The notes beneath the pieces are model-generated. The model was not told the origin of the DNA, made no database searches, and saw only the letters and a list, made by a program, of their open reading frames with translations. A DNA stretch of 11,419 nt from JBOHWJ01 sp050736615. Lineage in GTDB: Bacteria > Desulfobacterota > Binatia > Binatales > Binataceae. Positions 1 through 6,280 of this stretch are shown piece after piece. The DNA is taken from NCBI GenBank assembly GCA_050736615.1, contig JBOHWL010000039.1, forward strand, positions 1 through 11,419. The letters are read 5' to 3'. How positions within the stretch are numbered: the first letter of the stretch is position 1; each line of letters opens with the position of its first letter. Made by a program: the position numbers and the translations under genes.

Positions 1-829
1 TAAGCTGGGTCAGGTTGGAATCGAAGCCAAAGCGGTAATCGTCGGAAGTCACATCCATGCCTTCCGCCTGCGCGCATCGCGCGGCCGATGAAATCGGCTG
101 GTAACGGCGCAGCGAAGGCAAAAACGCGTAGACGCTTTCCGGCCTGGTGAGATCTGTGTGGGAAATAGTCAATGTTGCATTATACTTTTCCTGTTCCGGC
201 TCGACCGTCATTACCCATTCAGTATAGAACTTGCCCGCGGCTCCGGGGATCGTGAAGGGAATGCCAGGATCAGTATTGAAACTCAACTGACGATATACGA
301 TCGCGTCCGCCGAACAGTTGATACTGCCGTAACTGTCCTCGGTACATCCCGTCCCGTTTGTATCGACCACTAAATGCGGCAGATAGCGATACCACATGTC
401 GGCGAGAACTTCCCATCCTTTATGAGGCCCGGCCGGATTCGGGAATGGCTGGCCGGCGGTATAATTGCGCAGAGTCAGCCCGCCGTCGGGCAGTTCAACC
501 ACTTTCACCTGAGGCGAATACTTCTCGGTGGCGTCCTGATAATTCCGGGGTAACGGGTAAATGGTGGTTGGCCCGACTTCGATCTGGACGTCCCGCGGCA
601 TTTTCCAAAAGTAAGTACCCTCGAAGAACTTGACCATGCCGTCAGGCATGAATTGTTGGTATTGCCGCCAATTCTCCATCGTGATGGTTGTGCCGGCCGG
701 GATCGTGGCGGGAGCGGCTTTGTCCGCGTGCGCGGTTGAATTCGTATTCGTGGCGGTTTGCGCGAAGGCGATTGCGGCGACTAACGAAAAAAGCGTGAAA
801 AAAGCTAATCCGCGTGCAAGCTTCAACAC
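1..829 (-). CDS. DUF1329-family secreted protein, 3' end outside window
   Basis: About 276 codons are present and the C-terminus runs off the left edge. The reading frame opens with GTG at 829, ten bases after GGAAAGG (840-846); a TTG at 850 in the same frame is the only longer alternative before an in-frame stop at 883-881. The first ~23 residues are a clear Sec signal peptide (positive start, hydrophobic core, cleavage near AFA-QT), so the protein should be periplasmic or envelope-bound. Seen motifs include YFWKMP, EKYSPQV, the PFPNP segment, WYRY, and FLPSLRRYQP followed by a SDDYRFGFD segment, all typical of DUF1329. Family members are usually about 400-450 residues and have a LolA-like lipid-binding fold; they often sit beside DUF1302 outer-membrane barrels and RND exporters. 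I infer a role in handling a hydrophobic compound. The next gene downstream, not visible here, may be DUF1302. It follows the DUF169 gene by 51 bases, probably cotranscribed. Confidence 0.75.
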   Translation of the reverse strand, partial: MLKLARGLAFFTLFSLVAAIAFAQTATNTNSTAHADKAAPATIPAGTTITMENWRQYQQFMPDGMVKFFEGTYFWKMPRDVQIEVGPTTIYPLPRNYQDATEKYSPQVKVVELPDGGLTLRNYTAGQPFPNPAGPHKGWEVLADMWYRYLPHLVVDTNGTGCTEDSYGSINCSADAIVYRQLSFNTDPGIPFTIPGAAGKFYTEWVMTVEPEQEKYNATLTISHTDLTRPESVYAFLPSLRRYQPISSAARCAQAEGMDVTSDDYRFGFDSNLTQL

Positions 830-880
830 TGGCCTATTACCTTTCCACAACGCCGTCGCTGAAAGCGGCGGCGCACATGT

Positions 881-1696
881 TCATTCCTTGCGCGAGCCGT
901 AACTGACCGCCAGTCCGGCACGCGCATCCTGCTGAATGCCGTACTGGGGAATCGGGTAGCGCAGGCCATTGCTGGACAGCCGTTTCAGCCCTTCGATGGT
1001 CTTCGGCAAATAATGCGGTGGCAGAGCCATCAGCAGTTCGTCATCGAGCACGCCGCCATAGCGGCGCTCGGCGAAACAAGGAATCGACAGGCTGGGTTCC
1101 CCGGTCTTGAGCGCGCGTCCCCAGGAGTCGGCACAGGCCGACTCGCCCACCACGCCCCATGCGAACTTGCGATACCCAGCCCACTGCAGCCCGTTGATAA
1201 AAATGATCATCTGGCCGGGCGTGGCATACATGAGCACGATATCGGGTGGATCGAGCCGGCCGGAGGTAAGCGGTGAGACCGCCATCGCGGTGTATTTCCC
1301 ATACGGCACCGTGTCCATCGCATGCTGATGAGCGGAGGAATCCTCCAGCGTTGAGTACCATACCCCGGCCATGTTTTTGCCCGAGAGCCATTCGCCGTCT
1401 TGCGGATGAAGCCCGATCACCGCGCCGCACTGCGCACCCACCAGGTCTTTTTGCGTGATGCCGACGGTAAAGCCAAGGCGCGCGGCCTGCGCGACTATCT
1501 GGTCGGTGGTGTAGATCGATTTGGGCCGGCGGATTTTCGGAACCGCCTCCATTTCCTCGATCGTGGTGAATAGCTTCATCCCGATCGGGGTGGTTCGCAG
1601 GCGTAGCAGACGATTGAGATCGTCGACCATTTGATTCCAGTCGTAGGATTGCGGCGTTGGTGCGGACGTCGCGGCGTCAGTCGTATTTTCAGCCAT
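881..1696 (-). CDS. DUF169 family protein
   Basis: This 271-residue protein has no signal peptide or membrane segment, so it is probably cytoplasmic. Its start ATG at 1696 follows a GGAGG (1707-1711) by ten bases. The sequence pattern fits DUF169 (COG2043): an N-terminal helical part with TTPIGMKLF (35-43), a GAQCGAVIGL stretch with Cys90, a central hydrophobic strand region (DIVLMYATP, 152-160; MIIFINGL, 163-170), and the hallmark region with GESACADSW (184-192) and SIPCFAERRYGG (204-215), giving Cys188 and Cys207. The family's function is not established; the conserved cysteines could bind a metal or a cofactor, which is inference. The first ~18 residues (rich in T, A and P) are likely a disordered extension. 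It lies 188 bases downstream of the DUF1326 gene and 51 bases upstream of the DUF1329 gene, which suggests a shared transcript with at least the latter. Confidence 0.8.
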   Translation of the reverse strand: MAENTTDAATSAPTPQSYDWNQMVDDLNRLLRLRTTPIGMKLFTTIEEMEAVPKIRRPKSIYTTDQIVAQAARLGFTVGITQKDLVGAQCGAVIGLHPQDGEWLSGKNMAGVWYSTLEDSSAHQHAMDTVPYGKYTAMAVSPLTSGRLDPPDIVLMYATPGQMIIFINGLQWAGYRKFAWGVVGESACADSWGRALKTGEPSLSIPCFAERRYGGVLDDELLMALPPHYLPKTIEGLKRLSSNGLRYPIPQYGIQQDARAGLAVSYGSRKE

Positions 1697-1884
1697 TGAA
1701 TCGCGTCCTCCGTGAAAATGCCGGAACGGCTTGTGCGAGATCGAGGGCCGCGCTTTAAGCCGTCAGGCCTTCAAACGGGTTATAGCGACAAATGCCGCCG
1801 AGGGTCCAACGCGCTTAATCAAAGGAAGAAACGGCCAGCTCCGAGATTTGACTCGAAGCGGTGTGCGGACGCAGCGCGAGGCGA
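1697..1884. other. 188-base intergenic gap inside the minus-strand cluster
   Basis: This is the only sizeable gap among the five leftward genes. No convincing ORF is present; the short open frames here overlap the DUF1326 gene and lack domain signals. On the minus strand a TATAAC-like -10 box (1779-1784) lies about 80 bases before the DUF169 start, but I find no good -35 box at normal spacing, so an internal promoter is only a possibility. No strong terminator hairpin with a U-run is visible, so read-through from DUF1326 into DUF169 is plausible. Confidence 0.45.
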
Positions 1885-2502
1885 TTACGGTCCAGCGTAT
1901 TCGACGACCGAATAGAAGGCATTGCGTCCGGTATGATCGAAACTGAGCGTTGGCGTCATCATTTTCATGACGGCGGTTTTCACCGCCTTGGCCCATTTCC
2001 AGATAAACCCATTGGGCAGCCTGAGCTCGATTTCCTGTTCTTTCCCCGAGACCGGGTCAAGATGCGGCGCCAGTCTCACGTCCAGAATGCCGGGAATTGA
2101 AAACCCGCTATTGCAGCCGGCAACCTTCATTGTGATCGGCACGAATTGAGGTTCCCAAGCGTCGGTGATTATTGAAGCGAATAGGGCAAAGGGACCGCTG
2201 CCGCCCGCTTTGCCGTAGACAATCGCGCTCAGCGCCTCCCGCTGCGCGGGCGAAGCCGACTCATCGATATACACCGCCATCGAGCCGTTCCCCTCATGAA
2301 TCGCGCCTGGCCATGAACCGGCGAAGACGAATTTGAGTCCATCCAGACGGGCATCGGCATAATGGCCGGAGCGTATATGCATTCCGACCAGCGCCTGGCA
2401 AAAGCCGCCAGTGGGAAAGCCGTTGAAATTGCAGGGACAGCCGAAGTCACAGTTGCAGCTTTCGATATAATCCGCTTCGAGCCGCCAGGATACGTTCTCC
2501 AT
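1885..2502 (-). CDS. DUF1326 domain protein
   Basis: The protein has 205 residues, close to the family's usual ~200. The start ATG at 2502 follows GAGG (2510-2513) by seven bases and lies only 14 bases after the hydrolase stop, so translation is probably coupled. It begins with the DUF1326 signature: W-x-L-x-A-D-Y-I-E-S-C-N-C-D-F-G-C-P-C-N-F, giving Cys16, Cys18, Cys22 and Cys24, followed by PTGGFC (Cys35). Further family features are LDGLKFVFAGSWPG, EGNGSMAVYID, an A-x-x-QREALSAIVYGKAGG block, and a late AGCNSGF segment. No signal peptide or membrane span is seen. The function of DUF1326 is unknown; the CxCxxxCxC cluster looks like a soft-metal (Zn, Cu or Fe) site, which is my inference. Relatives often sit beside DUF2182 membrane proteins, but no such gene is in this window, so its pairing with a GMC enzyme and hydrolase is worth noting. 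Confidence 0.88.
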   Translation of the reverse strand: MENVSWRLEADYIESCNCDFGCPCNFNGFPTGGFCQALVGMHIRSGHYADARLDGLKFVFAGSWPGAIHEGNGSMAVYIDESASPAQREALSAIVYGKAGGSGPFALFASIITDAWEPQFVPITMKVAGCNSGFSIPGILDVRLAPHLDPVSGKEQEIELRLPNGFIWKWAKAVKTAVMKMMTPTLSFDHTGRNAFYSVVEYAGP

Positions 2503-2516
2503 GAGAGTGCCTCACA

Positions 2517-3554
2517 CTATTCTTTATCGAGTTCGTTGAGTATCAACGGAAAGACCTGGCGCGGCGCATCTTTGCCGAGAAAAATATCCAGATGGCCGTA
2601 ATTCGGCAGGATGTGCAGCGCATGACGATTGGCCTGCAAACGGTCGAAGTATGCGAACGTTTCGCGTTGGCCCTCGGGTAGGAAACAATGATTGTTGGCG
2701 CCGGCAAAAAACACGAAACGCGCATCGGTTTGTGGCGGTTGTGCGAGATAGTCGGCGGGCAGGCCTGGCAGACCGTCGACCGATATCAGATGGCCGGCGT
2801 CAACGCAGCGAAACATCTGCTCGAAAAAGCTGATCGGAACCTTGGCGAATTCCCGTGAAATCCACTGATGCGTGGCGGGATTCAGATTGACATGGTCCCA
2901 GAGGGTCGGATGCCCCACGCCGTAAGTGAAGCTGACCAGGCGGCATACGGTGTTGTCGCATTCATGATGGGTGGCGCGAACCATCGCGGTAATAAGTTTC
3001 GCAGTCACCGTCGGCGCGTCGACACCCCATTGCGGGTCGAGATAGTTGACCAGACGCTTCATCAGTGGGAGTGTCACGCGGTATTTTACGCGAGTAATCG
3101 CGGGAATGCGTATATACAGCGAGACGGCGTTACTGACTATGGTCTTGACCGCGGGTAGCAGTCCGGCGACCGCCGACATCATGAAGCTGGTCGAGCCCTG
3201 GCAATGGATTACCGCCTTCAGCGTCCTGGCCCCAGTGGACGACTGAATTGTCTCGATGGCCCGAGGATGGTCGTAAAGCGCCGCCTTATCCAGGGTCCAT
3301 TCGTTGGCCGGAAGGTCAATACTCGCGCGCCAATTCTCCAGCCACACGTCGTACCCGCGCTCGAGCAACGCCTGAACGAAGGTTGTCGCAATTGGCGGAC
3401 GAAACAGATTCGCCCGCACCCCCGCTCCATGCACGACGATAACCGGCCCGCGCGTAGGTGGCATCTGACCACGAATGTGAATCAGATTGAGCCTCATGCC
3501 GTCGCCGGCGGTGAAGGGCACGGTTTCTTCGGATATTTGCGCGAAAGCCGCCAT
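2517..3554 (-). CDS. Alpha/beta hydrolase with Cys in the nucleophile position
   Basis: I take the ATG at 3554 as the start (345 residues) because GGAGG (3561-3565) lies six bases before it; the frame also opens at 3590, adding 12 basic residues without a ribosome site. The fold signals are an oxyanion-type HGAGV (42-46), a YDVWLENWR segment (68-76) typical of lipase-like hydrolases, a nucleophile elbow reading I-H-C-Q-G-S with Cys118 where serine is usual, and a C-terminal NYGHLDIFLGKDA segment supplying His321. The acidic member of the triad is not obvious; the strand FVFFAGANNHCFLPEG (280-295) is where it would be expected. Cysteine nucleophiles are known in dienelactone hydrolases and PHA synthases. 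No signal peptide is seen. It follows the GMC gene by 51 bases. In related organisms I recall this domain fused to the C-terminus of such GMC proteins, so the two probably act on one substrate or its ester. The exact reaction is unknown. Confidence 0.82.
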   Translation of the reverse strand: MAAFAQISEETVPFTAGDGMRLNLIHIRGQMPPTRGPVIVVHGAGVRANLFRPPIATTFVQALLERGYDVWLENWRASIDLPANEWTLDKAALYDHPRAIETIQSSTGARTLKAVIHCQGSTSFMMSAVAGLLPAVKTIVSNAVSLYIRIPAITRVKYRVTLPLMKRLVNYLDPQWGVDAPTVTAKLITAMVRATHHECDNTVCRLVSFTYGVGHPTLWDHVNLNPATHQWISREFAKVPISFFEQMFRCVDAGHLISVDGLPGLPADYLAQPPQTDARFVFFAGANNHCFLPEGQRETFAYFDRLQANRHALHILPNYGHLDIFLGKDAPRQVFPLILNELDKE

Positions 3555-3605
3555 GCTAATCCTCCGATATGCGCGCCGCGCTGAACTCACTGGAGCGGGT
3601 TTCAG

Positions 3606-5909
3606 TTAATGCGCGGCGGGCCGTTCCTGAAAATACGGACGCACAAACACCTCCCATAGGGTGCCAAAAAAGGCCTTGCCGAAGCGTTCGAGCGCCGCGA
3701 TCTTTTCACTGGAGCTGTTGGTGCCGGTCACCCGGAACGTGGTGAGCTGATGCATGAAATCCCGCATCAGGATGTGCACAATGCCAGTGGCTATTATCAC
3801 ACCGTCGCGGGAATGACCCTCGCGGACAACGGTATACAGGGTGCTGGTGGCGCCCCACACGTCGAAACGTCCATGGTCGCGAACGTCTTTGAAGCCGTCG
3901 AGCAGATAGGGTCGGCCGTCAACCCCGGTGAACGGCAACGCGTAGAGCATTTTGCGCTGAAAAAGCTCGTCGCCCTGGACGAACAGATTGAAGATGCCAT
4001 TGGTTACCGGCACACCGTCCGGCCCGGTCAACGGATCGACTCGCACGACCCCGTTGGCAACAGCGGTATGGTTCGCGTCGGCGAGGAACCGGTCGAGATC
4101 GTCAGTCGCAATAGTCAGAGTGAATTCCATTATCATGCCGGATCGCCGGCCGGCATGCTCAGCGCCGGTATAATCGTCCGGTGGTTGCCATCCTTTGACC
4201 CCAAACCCCTGCATCGTTTCGGTGAAATTGATACCGATGGCGGGAGTTTGCGGGAGCGTGGTGCCGCCAGCCGGAATCGTGATTTTCGCGACCGGATCGA
4301 TAATGGGCGTAGCCTCCGCTCGTTCGGGCGCCTGCCAGTTCGGGTCGCCCTTGAGCTTGCGAATCGCGACCTCGATGTTGCGCTCGGTGACCGCGGCGAT
4401 CGTGTGCGATGGATTGACGCCGGTGGCGGCTGGCAGAATCGAGCCGTCAAGCACGTACAATCCTGGATAGCCGTGGACCTCGCCATCGGGATTGGTCACT
4501 CCGCCGTTGGGCGATTCCGCCATCACACAACCGCCCAGGTTGTGGACCGTGACGGGCACGTGCAGCAGATGCCAGAACGGGTTTTCGACCGGTTTGCCGT
4601 GCAGCGCGCCGGCGACATCGTCGATCAGGCGGGATTCGAGGCTGTATAGTGGCAGATTGGCGGACGTGTCCCACTTGATCTTCAACGCATGCGTCAGCGG
4701 ATTCAACTCGATTATTCCATTAGCGCTGTCGCGGCCCATGGCGAGAAACACCATCGTGTTGTCGCGGTTGGAGCTCTCGCCGATTTTTCCCCTCGCCGCC
4801 CGCAATAACTCATTGCGCAGTCCATCGAAGCCGCTGATGGGTTGGCTACTCAGCGATCCAGCCCCCGGATTGAGCACCTGCAGAAGCCCGCCAATCTCTT
4901 TGGGATATCCACCCTCTTCGAGAATGAACCAGTTACGCACGCCATCGTGCGTGCTGTCGAAAACGATGCCGGTGGTGATGGTAGGACCTTCAGCGGGTTT
5001 TATCGCATCGGCGGTGTCAAACGCGAAGGCGAGGAAATCGCCATTGCCAGAGTAATTGCGGCCCAAGCGATCGCTCAGATTTGGCAGGCATTTGTATTCG
5101 TCGCGGCATCTGAGGAGTAGTTCCGTCGAATTAACCGCGCCACAGCAGATAAAGACGCGCGCAGCTTCAGTTTCGCCCTGCTGTCCGCCGGCGCCATGAT
5201 TGATAAAACTGACGCGGTAGCCGGCTGGCGAGGGCTCAATCTTCACCACCTCGCATTGAACCGTTACGTCGGCGCCATGACGCTCGGCGATTGCAAGATA
5301 ATTCAAGTCCAGCGTGTTCTTCGCGTGATAGTTGCAGCCGATATCGCATTCACCGCAATAGCGGCAGCCGTACTGCTCGATGCCAAACTTGTTACGATGT
5401 AAATTGTCGGGATCGCCGAGGTCCACAGCGAGATTCGGATAACAGAATTGAGCGCCGCGCCCGAGGCTCTCCGCCGCATGCCGCATCGCGTCGGCTTTGG
5501 GCGGTGCGCCGCGGCGGCCGGCGGTAATCGGGGTGATATCCAGCATGTAGGCGACCAGGTCATAGTAAGGGTCGAGCGTCGCGCGGCTGTACCAAGCGGG
5601 CCATCCCGATGCGAATACGGAGGGTGTCGGCCGCAACTGAACGTTGGCGTAGATAAGTGAGCCGCCGCCATAACCCGCCCCCTGCACGACCATCATTTGT
5701 TCAAAGGGCTTGACGTCGAACAGCCCTTGCTTTTCACTCCACAGCCAGCCGTCCAGCGGATCGTGCCAGTTGCGGGGAAAGCTGCCGCGTGCGTAGCGGC
5801 GGCCACGTTCGAGGACACCGACGCGCTGTCCCGCCTGAGTGAGCCGGCAAGCCGACACCGCTCCACCGAAACCTGTGCCAATCACGAGCGCGTCATATCT
5901 CGTCTGCAT
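3606..5909 (-). CDS. GMC-family flavoprotein oxidoreductase, cholesterol-oxidase-like
   Basis: This 767-residue protein starts at ATG 5909, six bases after GGAGG (5916-5920). The N-terminal FAD-binding Rossmann motif is VIGTGFGGAVSA (9-20) with acidic Glu34 in LERG. The second FAD contact lies near GAGYGGGSLIYANV (77-90). The catalytic region holds VTVHNLGGC (454-461; His456) and GVNPSHTI (497-504; Asn499), matching the His/Asn pair of cholesterol oxidases. A Cys run C182-x2-C185-x2-C188-x3-C192, followed by AKNTLDLNYL, lies in the middle of the FAD/substrate part. After ~540 comes an extra C-terminal domain (FTETMQGFG, 562-570; FNLFVQGDE, 640-648; FDVWGATSTLY, 682-692; RDFMHQLTTFRVTG, 716-729), which I recall from mycobacterial ChoD-like and GMC-hydrolase fusion proteins. 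No signal peptide is evident. Likely role: FAD-dependent oxidation of a hydroxyl on a sterol-like or other hydrophobic alcohol. It is the first gene of the leftward cluster. Confidence 0.9.
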   Translation of the reverse strand: MQTRYDALVIGTGFGGAVSACRLTQAGQRVGVLERGRRYARGSFPRNWHDPLDGWLWSEKQGLFDVKPFEQMMVVQGAGYGGGSLIYANVQLRPTPSVFASGWPAWYSRATLDPYYDLVAYMLDITPITAGRRGAPPKADAMRHAAESLGRGAQFCYPNLAVDLGDPDNLHRNKFGIEQYGCRYCGECDIGCNYHAKNTLDLNYLAIAERHGADVTVQCEVVKIEPSPAGYRVSFINHGAGGQQGETEAARVFICCGAVNSTELLLRCRDEYKCLPNLSDRLGRNYSGNGDFLAFAFDTADAIKPAEGPTITTGIVFDSTHDGVRNWFILEEGGYPKEIGGLLQVLNPGAGSLSSQPISGFDGLRNELLRAARGKIGESSNRDNTMVFLAMGRDSANGIIELNPLTHALKIKWDTSANLPLYSLESRLIDDVAGALHGKPVENPFWHLLHVPVTVHNLGGCVMAESPNGGVTNPDGEVHGYPGLYVLDGSILPAATGVNPSHTIAAVTERNIEVAIRKLKGDPNWQAPERAEATPIIDPVAKITIPAGGTTLPQTPAIGINFTETMQGFGVKGWQPPDDYTGAEHAGRRSGMIMEFTLTIATDDLDRFLADANHTAVANGVVRVDPLTGPDGVPVTNGIFNLFVQGDELFQRKMLYALPFTGVDGRPYLLDGFKDVRDHGRFDVWGATSTLYTVVREGHSRDGVIIATGIVHILMRDFMHQLTTFRVTGTNSSSEKIAALERFGKAFFGTLWEVFVRPYFQERPAAH

Positions 5910-5949
5910 GGGCCCCCTCCCGGCGCGTTGAGACGTTCGCTTTCGCTAT

Positions 5950-5978
5950 GATTTAGAGTACCTTTACTATTTCGTCAA
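5950..5978 (-). promoter_or_regulatory. Candidate promoter of the GMC cluster
   Basis: On the minus strand a TTGACG (-35, plus-strand 5973-5978) is followed after 17 bases by TAAATC (-10, 5950-5955). The -35 matches the sigma-70 consensus at five of six bases; the -10 is weak (three of six). It would give a leader of about 35-40 bases before the GMC start at 5909, which is a sensible length. Confidence 0.35.
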
Positions 5979-6153
5979 ATCGCCGCCAAAGCAAGTCGTC
6001 GCGCGCATACAATTCACAACGCAAGCCAACGCTTCGCATCGTGGACAACCAGGAGCTTGGGTCCACCGCAATGAGGCGCTGAAAGCAAAATGATCAGGAA
6101 ATTCCGCAGTGTGGACAAAAAACCATTCCGCGCCAACTTCGGCCCAGCGTTAG

Positions 6154-6180
6154 TTGACAGTTCTGCTCCACTTCGATAAC
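6154..6180 (+). promoter_or_regulatory. Candidate promoter of the phosphoesterase gene
   Basis: A perfect -35 hexamer TTGACA (6154-6159) is followed after 15 bases by GATAAC (6175-6180), four of six matches to TATAAT. Spacing is two bases shorter than ideal. The resulting leader would be roughly 90-95 bases before the ATG at 6281. Confidence 0.35.
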
Positions 6181-6280
6181 GCTCGCGACATTAGACGCAC
6201 CAGATGTGACTACACTGGACCTTGGCCACATTGCCGATCTTTATTTCGCGCGCTCGCGCAACTTGTGAGGCTTCAAACTT

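Larger units (their letters stand above)
5910..6280. other. 371-base divergent intergenic region
   Basis: The region separates the leftward GMC cluster from the rightward phosphoesterase and must hold the start signals of both. No credible ORF is present. Besides the two promoter candidates listed separately, it contains GTGGACAA twice in direct orientation (6041-6048 and 6111-6118, start-to-start distance 70) and a reverse copy, GTCCAC, at 6061-6066. The first copy and GTCCAC can fold with an inner CCA/TGG pair into a bulged hairpin. These could be operator half-sites, but no regulator gene is in the window. No tRNA-like cloverleaf or riboswitch that I recognise is visible. Confidence 0.6.

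Noticed and set aside
158..902. Three short plus-strand frames near the left edge
   Set aside because: They lie opposite the continuous minus-strand DUF1329 reading frame, which has a signal peptide and family motifs.
1697..1884. Small genes in the gap between DUF1326 and DUF169
   Set aside because: The open frames there run into the DUF1326 gene, have no ribosome site and no plausible protein features.
3555..3590. Longer start of the hydrolase at 3590
   Set aside because: It lacks a ribosome site, whereas ATG 3554 has GGAGG six bases upstream and begins at the natural start of the fold.
3750..4649. Long plus-strand open frame (299 codons) inside the GMC gene
   Set aside because: It is exactly antisense to a gene with clear FAD and catalytic motifs, shows no domain signal, and is rich in residues expected from reversed GC-rich codons.
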